Shown in pieces: positions 15,732 through 24,756 of a stretch of DNA of 64,000 nt (position 1 is its first letter; each line of letters starts with the position of its first letter). A program made the position numbers and the translations under genes. The stretch is from an uncultured Peptostreptococcaceae bacterium. Its GTDB lineage: Bacteria > Bacillota > Clostridia > Peptostreptococcales > Anaerovoracaceae. The stretch is taken from contig CAJUQR010000001.1 of the NCBI GenBank assembly GCA_910588185.1, positions 62,001-126,000 on the forward strand. The letters are read 5' to 3'. The notes beneath the pieces were generated by a model. It was not told the origin of the DNA. It did no database searches and saw only the letters and a program-made list of their open reading frames with translations.

Positions 15732-16676
15732 TTAATCATCGCTGGGTTTAAGTCCAAGACCCAGTTCTTCTAGTTTAGCTTTTACTTCATCGAGAGATTT
15801 CTTACCAAGGTTTCTTACCTTCATCATATCATCTTCGCTCTTCTGAGTAAGTTCTTCAACAGTATTGATAGCAGCTCTCTTCAGGCAATTAAAAGAACGT
15901 ACTGAAAGTTCCAGCTCTTCGATAGTCATCTCTAAAGCTTTTTCTTTCTGATCTTCTTCCTTTTCAACCATGATTTCCATAGAGCCTGTAGCATCTGTTA
16001 ACTGAATAAACAAGTTCAAATGCTCTTGCATTATCTTTGCACCTATTGAAACACCCTCCTCAGGAGTTATTGAACCATCTGTCCAAATTTCCAGTACAAG
16101 TCTGTCATAGTCTGTAACTTGGCCTACTCTTGTATTCTCTACTGTAAAGTTAACTTTTCTGACAGGTGTATAGATAGAGTCAACAGGAATAACCGAAATA
16201 GGTGTATTCTCCGTCTTATTCTGCTCAGCCGGTACATATCCTCTTCCTCTTGCAAGGTTGATTTCCATTACCAACGTAGCATTTTCCTCAAGAGTTGCGA
16301 TGTGCAAGTCAGGATTGAAAATTTCAATATCTGAATCGCCCAAAATATCAGCAGCAGTTACTTCTCTAGGACCAACTGCATTAATGATAGCTCTTTTGGT
16401 ATTTTCCCCTTCTAATCTGACAGCAAGCTTCTTTAAGTTTAATATGATTTCTGTAACGTCTTCTTTTACTCCTGGTATCGTTGAGAACTCATGAAGTATT
16501 CCGTCGATTTTAACTGATGTGACAGCTGCACCCGGAAGGGAGCTAAGAAGAATCCTCCTTAAGCAATTTCCCAAAGTTGTGCCGTAACCTCTTTCCAAAG
16601 GTTCAACTACGAACTTGCCGTAGCTTCCATCTTCATCAATGAACTTATTGATTGTTGGTTTTTCGATTTCTATCAC
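15732..16676 (-). CDS. rpoA: DNA-directed RNA polymerase alpha subunit
   Basis: Scaffold subunit of RNA polymerase (314 residues). The N-terminal dimerisation domain (about 1-225) contains LERGYGTTLGNCLRRILLSS (28-47), which contacts beta. An acidic linker (EKEEDQKEK, about 234-242) leads to the C-terminal domain (about 250-310) with the helix-hairpin-helix RNLGKKSLDEVKAKL used in upstream DNA and activator contact. Position between rpsD and rplQ is standard. Confidence 0.98.
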   Translation of the reverse strand: MIEIEKPTINKFIDEDGSYGKFVVEPLERGYGTTLGNCLRRILLSSLPGAAVTSVKIDGILHEFSTIPGVKEDVTEIILNLKKLAVRLEGENTKRAIINAVGPREVTAADILGDSDIEIFNPDLHIATLEENATLVMEINLARGRGYVPAEQNKTENTPISVIPVDSIYTPVRKVNFTVENTRVGQVTDYDRLVLEIWTDGSITPEEGVSIGAKIMQEHLNLFIQLTDATGSMEIMVEKEEDQKEKALEMTIEELELSVRSFNCLKRAAINTVEELTQKSEDDMMKVRNLGKKSLDEVKAKLEELGLGLKPSDD

Positions 16677-16737
16677 TCAAAAACCCTCCCTTTCATTCCA
16701 AGTTTTGCATGCGCCGTCTTTTTAAAAAAGCACATTA

Positions 16738-17358
16738 CTACTTGGAGTACAATTCGACGATTAAGTGCTCTGCAATTGGAGTATCTATATCCTCTCTTCT
16801 TGGCATAGCAACAACTTTACCTTCTAATTTATCAACGTCTACAGTCATCCATGAAGGAACTGTGATTGACATTTCTTTAATTTCCTTGAACTTAGGTGAG
16901 CTTGCGCTCTTTTCTTTTACTTTAATAACATCTCCGGCTTTAACTTCCATTGAAGGGATGTTAGCTTTCTTGCCATTAATAGTAAAGTGCCCATGTGTTA
17001 CAAGCTGTCTTGCTTCTTTTCTTGAAGCAGCGAATCCAAGTCTGAAAATCACGTTATCAAGTCTTGTCTCCAGTAAGATAAGTAAGTTCTCACCTGTCTT
17101 ACCTTGCTTCTGAGCAGCCTTATCAAAAAGATTTCTGAACTGAGTTTCCTGCATTCCATAGAATCTCTTAGCTTTCTGCTTTTCACGAAGCTGCAATCCA
17201 TAGTCTGACTGTTTCTTTCTTGCCTGACCGTGCTGTCCAGGAGCGTAATTTCTTCTCTCGATAGCACACTTGCTGCTGTAGCATCTTTCGCCCTTTAAGA
17301 AAAGTTTTTGACCTTCTCTTCTGCATAATTTGCAGTTTGCATCTGTATATCTTGACAT
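16738..17358 (-). CDS. rpsD: 30S ribosomal protein S4
   Basis: Primary 16S rRNA-binding protein of 206 residues. The N-terminus holds four cysteines (C9, C12, C26, C31), the zinc-containing form of S4. The S4 RNA-binding domain runs from about 96 to 160 (LLETRLDNVIFRLGFAASRK). S4 represses its own synthesis in Bacillus; here it is inside the alpha operon, so that arrangement cannot be assumed. Preceded by rpsK after 19 bp. Confidence 0.98.
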   Translation of the reverse strand: MSRYTDANCKLCRREGQKLFLKGERCYSSKCAIERRNYAPGQHGQARKKQSDYGLQLREKQKAKRFYGMQETQFRNLFDKAAQKQGKTGENLLILLETRLDNVIFRLGFAASRKEARQLVTHGHFTINGKKANIPSMEVKAGDVIKVKEKSASSPKFKEIKEMSITVPSWMTVDVDKLEGKVVAMPRREDIDTPIAEHLIVELYSK

Positions 17359-17377
17359 TTAAATTACTCCTCCTTTC

Positions 17378-17776
17378 CTAGACTCTTCTTCTCTTTGGTG
17401 GTCTGCATCCGTTATGCGGAATAGGTGTGATATCCTTAATCATTGTGATATCAAGTCCTGCTGTCTGAAGCGCTCTGATAGCAGCTTCTCTTCCGGATCC
17501 CGGACCTTTTACATAAACTTCTACAGTTTTTAATCCGTGTTCCATTGCGCCCTTAGCCGCTTCTTCAGCTGCCATCTGTGCTGCAAACGGAGTTGATTTT
17601 CTGGATCCTTTAAATCCAAGGGAACCTGCGCTTGACCATGAAAGCGCATTACCTTCCATATCTGTAAGAGTAACTAAAGTATTGTTAAAGGTGGATTGGA
17701 TATGTGCCTGGCCTTTTTCAATGTTCTTACGTTCTCTTCTCTTTTTTCTTACTGTCTTCTTAACAGTTTTAGCCAT
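17378..17776 (-). CDS. rpsK: 30S ribosomal protein S11
   Basis: Platform protein of the small subunit, 132 residues. The basic N-terminus (KKTVRKKRRERK) is followed by NTLVTLTDMEGNALSWSSAG (31-50) and ends with the conserved PHNGCRPPKRRRV. It lies 15 bp after rpsM and 19 bp before rpsD. Confidence 0.98.
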   Translation of the reverse strand: MAKTVKKTVRKKRRERKNIEKGQAHIQSTFNNTLVTLTDMEGNALSWSSAGSLGFKGSRKSTPFAAQMAAEEAAKGAMEHGLKTVEVYVKGPGSGREAAIRALQTAGLDITMIKDITPIPHNGCRPPKRRRV

Positions 17777-17791
17777 TATTTCCTACCTCCT

Positions 17792-18166
17792 TTACTTAGC
17801 CTTTTTCTTTCTGCCAACAGTCTTCTTAGGACCCTTACGAGTTCTAGCGTTTGTCTTTGTTTTCTGACCTCTTACAGGCAGACCTCTTCTGTGTCTGATA
17901 CCTCTGTAGCTTCCGATTTCCATAAGTCTCTTAATGTTTAATGAAACTTCTCTTCTAAGGTCACCTTCTACTACATATTCTGCATCAATAATTTTTCTGA
18001 TTGCACCAGCTTCATCCTCAGTCAGATCCTTAACTCTTGTATCAGGGTTAACACCTGCTTTTTCTAGGATTGCCTGTGCAGTTGGTTTACCAATACCATA
18101 GATGTAGGTTAAACCGATTTCTACTCTTTTTTCTCTTGGTAAGTCAACACCGGCTATACGAGCCAT
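17792..18166 (-). CDS. rpsM: 30S ribosomal protein S13
   Basis: Head protein of the small subunit that bridges to the 50S subunit and P-site tRNA; 124 residues. Opens with ARIAGVDLPREKRVEIGLTY (2-21), a helix-two-turn-helix follows, and the Lys/Arg-rich tail (GPKKTVGRKKKAK) reaches the decoding centre. Upstream is a 126-bp spacer to rpmJ that contains GCATAG/CTATGC arms and other small palindromes. Confidence 0.98.
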   Translation of the reverse strand: MARIAGVDLPREKRVEIGLTYIYGIGKPTAQAILEKAGVNPDTRVKDLTEDEAGAIRKIIDAEYVVEGDLRREVSLNIKRLMEIGSYRGIRHRRGLPVRGQKTKTNARTRKGPKKTVGRKKKAK

Positions 18167-18292
18167 AATCTTTCTCCTTCCCCTATCTTCCGTCGCTTTT
18201 CCGGGAGCGATATAGACAGGATCTCTTAAATAATTGAAATGGTTTTTATAGCATAGTCCCGGTATCCTATGCCGACCATATTAATGATTTTT

Positions 18293-18406
18293 TTAACCTT
18301 GTTTCTGCTTGTGCTTAGGGTTTTCACAGATAACCATTACTTTACCGTTTCTTTTGATTACTTTGCACTTTTCGCAGATAGGTTTTACAGAAGCTCTAAC
18401 TTTCAT
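18293..18406 (-). CDS. rpmJ: 50S ribosomal protein L36
   Basis: The smallest ribosomal protein here, 37 residues, beginning MKVRASVKPICEKCKVIKR. It carries the zinc ligands C11, C14, C27 and H32, so it is the zinc-type paralogue. AGGAGG-like sequence (GGAGG) lies about 7 nt before the ATG. It sits between infA and rpsM as usual. Confidence 0.96.
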   Translation of the reverse strand: MKVRASVKPICEKCKVIKRNGKVMVICENPKHKQKQG

Positions 18407-18530
18407 TTTAATTCCTCCATTCTGCTTAGGTTCTCGCTTATAATCTTTGAGCGTAGCTTAAGAAAACAATATAAAATCTTTCTTGCAGCAACGTTGCCCG
18501 GACCTAAGGTCCAATATAATCGAGGATATC

Positions 18531-18749
18531 CTACTTATCTCTCCAAATGATTCTTCCTCTAGTCAAGTCGTAAGGTGAAAGTTCTACCTTTACCTTATCA
18601 CCTGGGAGAATTCTGATATAATTCATTCTTATTTTGCCTGAAATGTGTGCAAGCACCTCAAAACCATTGTCTAATTTAACTTTAAACATTGCATTCGGTT
18701 GTGCATCAACAACAGTTCCCATTGCTTCAATGACGTCTTTTTTCGCCAT
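18531..18749 (-). CDS. infA: Translation initiation factor IF-1
   Basis: A 72-residue OB-fold protein (S1 type) that binds the 30S A site and aids IF-2 and IF-3. The family pattern MAKKDVIEAMGTVVDAQPNA and the C-terminal DLTRGRIIWRDK are present. It lies 21 bp after map. The 124-bp spacer to rpmJ contains the perfect palindromes GGACCTTAGGTCC and GCAACGTTGC. Confidence 0.98.
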   Translation of the reverse strand: MAKKDVIEAMGTVVDAQPNAMFKVKLDNGFEVLAHISGKIRMNYIRILPGDKVKVELSPYDLTRGRIIWRDK

Positions 18750-18770
18750 AAATACATCTCCTTCTTCACA

Positions 18771-19517
18771 TTACAAGGTAAGCAACTCAGGCTCACCATC
18801 AGTTATTAAAACAGTATTTTCATAATGCGCAGACAACTGTCCATCCACCGTAACCGCAGTCCAGTCATCCTGCAAAACGTCTATTTCATAAGAACCTTGT
18901 GTAATCATAGGTTCTATAGCAAGTGTCATACCTCTTTGAAGTCTAGGTCCTCTGCCTGCTTTTCCGTAATTAGGTATCTGCGGTTCCTCATGCATTTCGC
19001 TTCCGATTCCATGTCCCACAAAATCCCTTATTACACCAAAGCCTTCACCTTCAACAGTTCTCTGAATTGCATTTGAAATATCCGATAGTCTGTATCCCTC
19101 TTTAGCGAAATTTATTCCATTAAAGAAGGCCTTTTCTGCAGTTTTTATCAGGCGTCTGGCTTCATCACTTATGTTACCTACAGGATAAGTTCTTGCTGCA
19201 TCTGCCATGTATCCTTTATGCTCTACAACTAAGTCTACACTGACAATGTCGCCATCCCTTAAAATTCTTTTTTTGCTTGGAATTCCGTGAACTACTTCCT
19301 CATTAACTGAAACGCATACATTGGCAGGGTAACCACAATATCCCTTTTCTGCTGCAATCATCTTATGAGCTTTCACAGTTTTCTCTACAAATCTGTCTAT
19401 TTCAAGTGTACTTATTCCCGGTTTAATAACATTTTTAAGCTCAGAAAGAATATATGCTGTAACCTTTCCGGCTTCGCGCATCAAGTCAATTTCCTGTTTG
19501 GATTTGATGATGATCAT
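18771..19517 (-). CDS. map: Methionine aminopeptidase, type I
   Basis: Dimetal enzyme removing the initiator methionine after deformylation; 248 residues. The metal ligands of the pita-bread fold are visible: SVDLVVEHKGYMADAARTY (two Asp), GHGIG (His), EEPQIPN and LAIEPM (Glu), and a final Glu in the HYENT segment. No N-terminal zinc-finger or SH3 extension, hence type Ia. The start lies 2 bp after the adk stop, with the adk 3' end serving as ribosome binding site. Confidence 0.97.
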   Translation of the reverse strand: MIIIKSKQEIDLMREAGKVTAYILSELKNVIKPGISTLEIDRFVEKTVKAHKMIAAEKGYCGYPANVCVSVNEEVVHGIPSKKRILRDGDIVSVDLVVEHKGYMADAARTYPVGNISDEARRLIKTAEKAFFNGINFAKEGYRLSDISNAIQRTVEGEGFGVIRDFVGHGIGSEMHEEPQIPNYGKAGRGPRLQRGMTLAIEPMITQGSYEIDVLQDDWTAVTVDGQLSAHYENTVLITDGEPELLTL

Positions 19518-19519
19518 CT

Positions 19520-20167
19520 CTATTCACCTAAAGCCGCTACTATGTCCGCAAAGACGTTTTCAAGGCCTGTTGCACCATCTATATGAGCAATATTGCCAGC
19601 CTTCTCGTAATATTCTATCAAAGGCATGGTTTGTGCTTCGTAAACCTCTATTCTATTAGCCACGGTCTCTGCATTATCGTCATCTCTCTGAATAAGCGGT
19701 CCTCCGCATACATCGCAAATACCTTCTTTTTTAGGAGGAATATTGACTACATGGTAGCTCGCTCCGCACGCTTTGCATACACGTCTGCCTGTGAGTCTTA
19801 TCATAAGTTCTTCCTTCTCTACGGCTATATCAATTACTTTATCAATTTTTGAATCATGATCTGCTAAAAATTCATCAAGCTTTTCGGCCTGATAAACCGT
19901 TCTAGGAAAACCATCAAGTAAAAATCCATTTTTGCAATCGTCAGCCAAAAGTCTAGTTGTTGCGATTTCGATAACCAGATCATCAGGAACCAACTCACCT
20001 TTGTTCATATATTCCTGAGCTTTTTTGCCAAGTTCTGTTCCGTTTTTAATATTTTCTCTGAAAATATCTCCTGTGGAAATGTGAGGAATATTATATTTCT
20101 CAACAATCTTCACCGCCTGAGTGCCTTTGCCGGCTCCCGGAGGTCCTAATAATATAGTTCTAAGCAT
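19520..20167 (-). CDS. adk: Adenylate kinase
   Basis: Interconverts ATP + AMP and 2 ADP; 215 residues, long-lid form. Walker A GPPGAGKGT is at 8-16, the AMP-binding region DGFPRT near 84-89, and the lid carries four cysteines (CKAC about 129-132 and CDVC about 149-152) that bind zinc as in Gram-positive enzymes. Its position between secY and map is the standard one. Confidence 0.98.
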   Translation of the reverse strand: MLRTILLGPPGAGKGTQAVKIVEKYNIPHISTGDIFRENIKNGTELGKKAQEYMNKGELVPDDLVIEIATTRLLADDCKNGFLLDGFPRTVYQAEKLDEFLADHDSKIDKVIDIAVEKEELMIRLTGRRVCKACGASYHVVNIPPKKEGICDVCGGPLIQRDDDNAETVANRIEVYEAQTMPLIEYYEKAGNIAHIDGATGLENVFADIVAALGE

Positions 20168-20183
20168 TTATCTCATCTCCCTG

Positions 20184-21464
20184 CTATTTAAGAAATCCTT
20201 GATAATTTCTCATGAGCATCTGGTTTTCAAGCTGTCTCACAGTATCTAACGCTACACCTACAGCTATCAAAAGCGATGTTCCTCCAAAATGAATTTGAAG
20301 CGGAGTTAAAACGCTTAAAATAGTAGGAAGAGTAGCAATCAGCGCTAAGAATATAGCTCCTACAATTGTGATTCTTGACATTACTTTTTGTAAATATTCT
20401 TCAGTAGCCTTTCCAGGTCTTATTCCCGGAATAAATCCACCGTTTGCTTTCATATTATTTGCTACTTCTACAGGATTAAATGTTGCTCCAGTATAGAAGT
20501 AAGTGAAAGCAATAATCATCAGTACATTAAGTACTCCATAAACCCATACTCCCGGATTGCCTGCCGGTGAAAGCCATTTTGTGACAAAATCCGTAAAGCC
20601 CGTATTAGGGAAGAAATATGTGATTGTCAAAGGGAATTGCAATAGTGATAAGGCAAATATTATTGGAATAACTCCTGATTGATTTACCTTAATAGGAATA
20701 TGTGTAGACTGACCGCCGTACATTTTTCTTCCTACAACTCTTTTTGCATACTGTACAGGAATCCTTCTCTGTCCCTCCTGGATTAATACTACGCCTGCGA
20801 TTACAAGTACTGCTACAACTGCAAGCACAACTAAAGTAATAATCGTTATGCTGCCTGCTTCAACACTTGTTGCAAGACTTCTTATTCCGCTTGGGATTCT
20901 AGCTACGATACCTGCGAAGATAATCAAAGAGATTCCGTTTCCCACGCCTTTTTCATTGATCTGTTCACCAAGCCACATTAAGAAAGCCGTACCTGCTGTC
21001 AATACAAGAATAACCAGTATTATTGAGAAAACTCCCTTATCTATTACAGCTTTTCTGAAAAGACCTATCGTAAGTCCTATTGCCTGAATAAGACCAAGCA
21101 CAACTGTCATATAACGCGTAATCTGTGCCATCTTCTTTCTTCCTTCGGTTCCGGATTCAGCCAAACGCTGAAAATAAGGGAACGCCATTCCAAGAAGCTG
21201 AACTATGATGGACGCAGTAATATATGGTGTTATACTTAGTGCAAAGATTGTAAAGTTACTGAAAGCTCCTCCGGAGAACAGGTCAAACAAATCGAATAAA
21301 CCTGTCTCTCCTGTGAACATTTGCGCAAGCACTTCTCTGTTGATATTAGGAACCGGTATATTTGATCCTATACGGAATACCAGAAGCATCAACAGAGTAA
21401 AGATCATTTTTGATCTTATTTCTGCAACTTTCCAAGCCTGAGAGATTGTCTTTAGCATACCCAT
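20184..21464 (-). CDS. secY: Preprotein translocase subunit SecY
   Basis: Channel subunit of the Sec translocon in the cytoplasmic membrane; 426 residues with ten hydrophobic segments. Conserved pieces include FRIGSNIPVPNI (26-37), the plug-region GGAFSNFTIFALSITPYI and the cytoplasmic loop GQRRIPVQYAKR near 231-242. The ATG at 21464 is one base after the rplO stop (TAG-T-ATG), so translation is probably coupled. Confidence 0.98.
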   Translation of the reverse strand: MGMLKTISQAWKVAEIRSKMIFTLLMLLVFRIGSNIPVPNINREVLAQMFTGETGLFDLFDLFSGGAFSNFTIFALSITPYITASIIVQLLGMAFPYFQRLAESGTEGRKKMAQITRYMTVVLGLIQAIGLTIGLFRKAVIDKGVFSIILVILVLTAGTAFLMWLGEQINEKGVGNGISLIIFAGIVARIPSGIRSLATSVEAGSITIITLVVLAVVAVLVIAGVVLIQEGQRRIPVQYAKRVVGRKMYGGQSTHIPIKVNQSGVIPIIFALSLLQFPLTITYFFPNTGFTDFVTKWLSPAGNPGVWVYGVLNVLMIIAFTYFYTGATFNPVEVANNMKANGGFIPGIRPGKATEEYLQKVMSRITIVGAIFLALIATLPTILSVLTPLQIHFGGTSLLIAVGVALDTVRQLENQMLMRNYQGFLK

Positions 21465-21465
21465 A

Positions 21466-21906
21466 CTAAATCACCTCTACCTTTCCTCCCGCAGCTTCAA
21501 TCTTTTCGATGGCAGTTTTGCTGAACTTATCAGCTTTAACTGTCAAGGCTACGTTCAGTGTTCCCTGTCCGAGAACCTTGATTCCGTCCTTTACTTGTTT
21601 AAGCATACCAGCTTCCTCTAAAGTACCCTGGGTTATTACACTGCCTGCTTCAAACTTATTTAAATCTTCTACATTTATTATAGAATATTCTTTTGCCCAA
21701 ATATTAGTAAATCCTCTCTTAGGCAATCTTCTGTACAAAGGCATCTGTCCGCCTTCAAAGCCAAGGCGAACGCCGCCGCCTGATCTTGAGTTCTGACCAT
21801 TCATACCTCTTCCTGCGGTCTTACCCTGTCCAGTAGCAGTACCACGGCCTTTTCTCTTAGGCGCCTTTGTTGCTCCCTGTGGTGCTTTTAATTCATGTAA
21901 TTTCAT
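21466..21906 (-). CDS. rplO: 50S ribosomal protein L15
   Basis: Large-subunit assembly protein, 146 residues. The glycine/arginine-rich extended N-terminus (KRKGRGTATGQGKTAGRG, about 18-35) threads into 23S rRNA, and GFEGGQMPLYRRLPKRGF (49-66) is the family signature. Lies 13 bp after rpmD. Confidence 0.98.
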   Translation of the reverse strand: MKLHELKAPQGATKAPKRKGRGTATGQGKTAGRGMNGQNSRSGGGVRLGFEGGQMPLYRRLPKRGFTNIWAKEYSIINVEDLNKFEAGSVITQGTLEEAGMLKQVKDGIKVLGQGTLNVALTVKADKFSKTAIEKIEAAGGKVEVI

Positions 21907-21919
21907 TTATGGCACCTCC

Positions 21920-22102
21920 TTATACTTCTTCTACAGTAACAAGATGCGAAACTTTTGCTACAGCGCCGCGAGTCTGCGGAGTGTCAGCAAGTTCTACTGA
22001 ATGGTGCATCTTTTTAAGTCCAAGCGCTTCAACAACTTTTCTCTGCTTAGGGGAAGCGCCGATTGTGCTCTTTGTTAAAGTGATCTTAATCATTTTTGCC
22101 AT
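21920..22102 (-). CDS. rpmD: 50S ribosomal protein L30
   Basis: A 60-residue large-subunit protein with the typical SPKQRKVVEALGLKKM-like helix (about 17-32) and C-terminal VSHLVTVEEV. Lies 14 bp after rpsE in the order S5-L30-L15. Confidence 0.97.
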   Translation of the reverse strand: MAKMIKITLTKSTIGASPKQRKVVEALGLKKMHHSVELADTPQTRGAVAKVSHLVTVEEV

Positions 22103-22116
22103 TTTCGCGTTTCCTC

Positions 22117-22620
22117 CTAACCTAAGATTTCTTCCTTAGTTTTTCCTCTAAGTTTAGCAACCTTTTCTACTGTCATCATGCCTTTAAGACCTTCAATAGT
22201 AGCATAAGCCATGTTGCCTGTATTGTTGGAGCCTATGGATTTAGCTCTAACGTCTCTGATACCTGCAGCTTCAAGTACTGTACGTACTGATGAACCTGCG
22301 ATAACTCCTGTACCTTGTGCTGCCGGCATAATCAAAACTCTTCCTGCTCCGAATACACCAAGGTTTCTGTGTGGTACAGTTGTTCCTACTGTAGGAACGT
22401 ATATTAAATTCTTTTTTGCATCTTCTTCAGCTTTTCTTACAGCTTCAGGGATTTCCTGAGATTTACCAAGACCAACGCCTACATAACCGTTGCCGTCTCC
22501 GACTACTACAGTTACGCTAAATCTCATGTTTCTGCCACCTTTAACTGTCTTTGCAACTCTTCTTATATTAACGATAGTTGATTTTAAGTCCAGCTTGGAT
22601 GCATCAACGATATTACGCAT
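22117..22620 (-). CDS. rpsE: 30S ribosomal protein S5
   Basis: Fidelity protein of the 30S subunit, 167 residues. The double-stranded RNA-binding-like N-terminal domain contains KTVKGGRNMRFSVTVVVGDG (25-44), and the GAGRVLIMPAAQGTGVIAGS segment (about 92-111) is the second conserved block. Lies 16 bp after rplR. Confidence 0.98.
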   Translation of the reverse strand: MRNIVDASKLDLKSTIVNIRRVAKTVKGGRNMRFSVTVVVGDGNGYVGVGLGKSQEIPEAVRKAEEDAKKNLIYVPTVGTTVPHRNLGVFGAGRVLIMPAAQGTGVIAGSSVRTVLEAAGIRDVRAKSIGSNNTGNMAYATIEGLKGMMTVEKVAKLRGKTKEEILG

Positions 22621-22636
22621 TCCTTATTTCCTCCTG

Positions 22637-23002
22637 TTAGAATTTTAATCCGCCTTCACGAGCGCCTTCTGCTAATTCTGCTACTCTTCCGTGATATAAG
22701 AATCCGCCTCTGTCGAATGATACTTCTTCTATACCTTTTGCAAGAGCTCTCTTAGCGACTGCTTCGCCGACCTTCTTTGCAGCATCTTTGTTTCCGCCGT
22801 ATCCTATTTCTGCCTTCAGTTCCTTATCAAGTGATGATGCGGAAGCTAAAGTTACTCCGTTTACGTCGTCTATTATCTGTGCGGAAATATTCTTATTTGA
22901 TCTATAAACACAAAGTCTTGGTCTTTCAGGAGTTCCATAAAGGTTTTTTCTTACTCTTTCGTGTCTTTTAAGACGCTTATCATTTCTGCTTTCTTTAGCC
23001 AT
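22637..23002 (-). CDS. rplR: 50S ribosomal protein L18
   Basis: 5S rRNA-binding protein, about 121 residues, opening with MAKESRNDKRLKRHERVRKN. I take the ATG at 23002, 10 nt after GGAG. A GTG at 23008, 4 nt after the same site, is also possible and would add two residues. GTPERPRLCVYRSNKNISAQ is the diagnostic block. Confidence 0.95.
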   Translation of the reverse strand: MAKESRNDKRLKRHERVRKNLYGTPERPRLCVYRSNKNISAQIIDDVNGVTLASASSLDKELKAEIGYGGNKDAAKKVGEAVAKRALAKGIEEVSFDRGGFLYHGRVAELAEGAREGGLKF

Positions 23003-23022
23003 TTTCACTTCACTCCTTTCTC

Positions 23023-23565
23023 TTATTTAGAACCAGCTTTGCCTTCTTTTCTGCGGATAACTTCATCAGCATACTTAATACCTTTGCCCTTATAAGGTTC
23101 AGGTCTTCTCCAGTCTCTGATGTTTGCCGCATAATTTCCGACAAGTGCCTTATCAATTCCCTTTACAACAATTTCTGTTGCAGAAGGACATTCAGTAGTG
23201 ATTCCTTCAGGGTCTGCAAGTTCTACAGGATGTGAATATCCGAGGCTGAGTACTAAAGTATTTCCTTTTTTCTCTGCCTTGTAACCAACACCTACAAGCT
23301 GCATCTTCTTTTCGAAGCCTTGTGTAACGCCTGTAACCATGTTGTTTATAAGTGTTCTTGCAAGTCCGTGCTGAGATCTGTGTTCTCTCTGATCGCTTTC
23401 TCTTGATACATTGACAACACCGTCAGCTACTTCCACGCTTATTAATTTACTGATTTGTTCTGTTAATTGTCCCTTAGGGCCTTTAACAGTAACTGCATTA
23501 TTTGCATCTACTGTTACTTCTACACCAGCAGGAACAACTACAGGTTTTCTACCTATTCTAGACAT
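23023..23565 (-). CDS. rplF: 50S ribosomal protein L6
   Basis: Large-subunit protein near the factor-binding site, 180 residues made of two similar domains (about 1-82 and 83-175). The C-terminal signature KPEPYKGKGI-type sequence (RPEPYKGKGIKYADEVIRRK) is present. Lies 12 bp after rpsH. Confidence 0.98.
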   Translation of the reverse strand: MSRIGRKPVVVPAGVEVTVDANNAVTVKGPKGQLTEQISKLISVEVADGVVNVSRESDQREHRSQHGLARTLINNMVTGVTQGFEKKMQLVGVGYKAEKKGNTLVLSLGYSHPVELADPEGITTECPSATEIVVKGIDKALVGNYAANIRDWRRPEPYKGKGIKYADEVIRRKEGKAGSK

Positions 23566-23577
23566 TATTTGTTCCTC

Positions 23578-23976
23578 CTACCATACATAACAGATTACTT
23601 CGCCGCCAATTCCCAGTTTTCTTGCTTCTTTATCGCTCATAACTCCTTTAGATGTAGAGATAATTGCAACTCCAAGTCCTCCAAGAACTTTTGGAACTTC
23701 TCCGGCTTTTGCATATTTTTTAAGTCCAGGTTTTGAAATCTTTTTGATTCCACTGATGACTTTTTCTTTATGTGCACCGTATTTCATTGTGACTTTAATC
23801 ATGCCCTGCTTATTGTCGTCTATTACTTCAAAATCCGTAATGTAGCCTTCTTCTTTTAAAATTTCGGCAATTGCTTTTTTCATCTTTGAAGCCGGAATTT
23901 CAACAGTTTCATGTCCTACAGTATTGGCATTTCTGATTCTCGTTAGCATATCTGCTATAGGATCTGTCATTGTCAT
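23578..23976 (-). CDS. rpsH: 30S ribosomal protein S8
   Basis: 16S rRNA-binding assembly protein, 132 residues, and in E. coli the repressor of the spc operon. Family pieces: DPIADMLTRIRNA (5-17) and the C-terminal GVAIISTSKGVMSDKEARK. The first ATG is 10 nt after GGAG, better placed than the second ATG six bases later. Confidence 0.98.
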   Translation of the reverse strand: MTMTDPIADMLTRIRNANTVGHETVEIPASKMKKAIAEILKEEGYITDFEVIDDNKQGMIKVTMKYGAHKEKVISGIKKISKPGLKKYAKAGEVPKVLGGLGVAIISTSKGVMSDKEARKLGIGGEVICYVW

Positions 23977-24001
23977 TACAGTGTTTCTCCTTTCTTTTAT
24001 A

Positions 24002-24187
24002 TTACCAGCTTGCTTTTCTTACGCCAGGGATTTCTCCTTTATAAGCAAGCTCTCTGAAACAGATACGGCAGATGCCATATTTCTTCAATACAGCATGAGG
24101 TCTTCCGCAAAGTCTGCATCTTGTATATGCACGAGTTGAATATTTAGGTTTTCTCTGCTGTTTTACTTTGAGAGATGTTTTTGCCAT
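24002..24187 (-). CDS. rpsN: 30S ribosomal protein S14, zinc type
   Basis: Short zinc-binding S14 (61 residues) with ligands C24, C27, C40 and C43, the C+ form typical of low-G+C Gram-positive bacteria. Ends with the conserved GEIPGVRKASW. Lies 9 bp after rplE. Confidence 0.98.
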   Translation of the reverse strand: MAKTSLKVKQQRKPKYSTRAYTRCRLCGRPHAVLKKYGICRICFRELAYKGEIPGVRKASW

Positions 24188-24196
24188 GATTCCCTC

Positions 24197-24739
24197 CTAT
24201 TTCTCAAACGGCATACCCAGAAGTTCAAGCAAAGCCTGTGCTTCTTCATCGGTCTTAGCCGTAGTTGTAAATACAATGTTCATACCCTTAATCATATCAA
24301 CTTGATCGTAACTGATTTCAGGGAAGATTAACTGTTCTTTGACACCCATTGAATAGTTGCCTCTGCCGTCAAAGGAGTTTCTGCTGACACCTTTGAAGTC
24401 TCTTACTCTCGGAAGGGAGATGTTAAAGAGCTTGTCAACAAATTCGTACATGTTATCCCCTCTAAGGGTAACTTTTGCACCTACAGGCATTCCTTGTCTA
24501 ACTTTGAAGTTAGCTATGGATTTCTTTGCCTTAGTTATAACAGGTTTCTGTCCGCTGATTAACGCGATTTCCTCAACTGCGGATTCTAAAACCTTTGCAT
24601 TATCCTTAGCTTCGCCAAGTCCCATATTGATAGTTACTTTTGTAAGCTTAGGTACTTCCATAACGTTTCCATACTGGAACTTTTCTTTTAATGCTCCGAA
24701 AACGTTTTCGTCATACATTGTTTTTAATCTTGCTGTCAA
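24197..24739 (-). CDS. rplE: 50S ribosomal protein L5
   Basis: 5S rRNA-binding protein of the central protuberance, 180 residues. The start is a TTG at 24739, 8 nt after GGAGG; the next ATG is 21 bases further and too far from any ribosome binding site. Conserved blocks: KVTINMGLGEAKDN (33-46) and GRGNYSMGVKEQLIFPEI (about 129-146). Confidence 0.97.
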   Translation of the reverse strand: MTARLKTMYDENVFGALKEKFQYGNVMEVPKLTKVTINMGLGEAKDNAKVLESAVEEIALISGQKPVITKAKKSIANFKVRQGMPVGAKVTLRGDNMYEFVDKLFNISLPRVRDFKGVSRNSFDGRGNYSMGVKEQLIFPEISYDQVDMIKGMNIVFTTTAKTDEEAQALLELLGMPFEK

Positions 24740-24756
24740 AATTCTCTCCTCCTTTC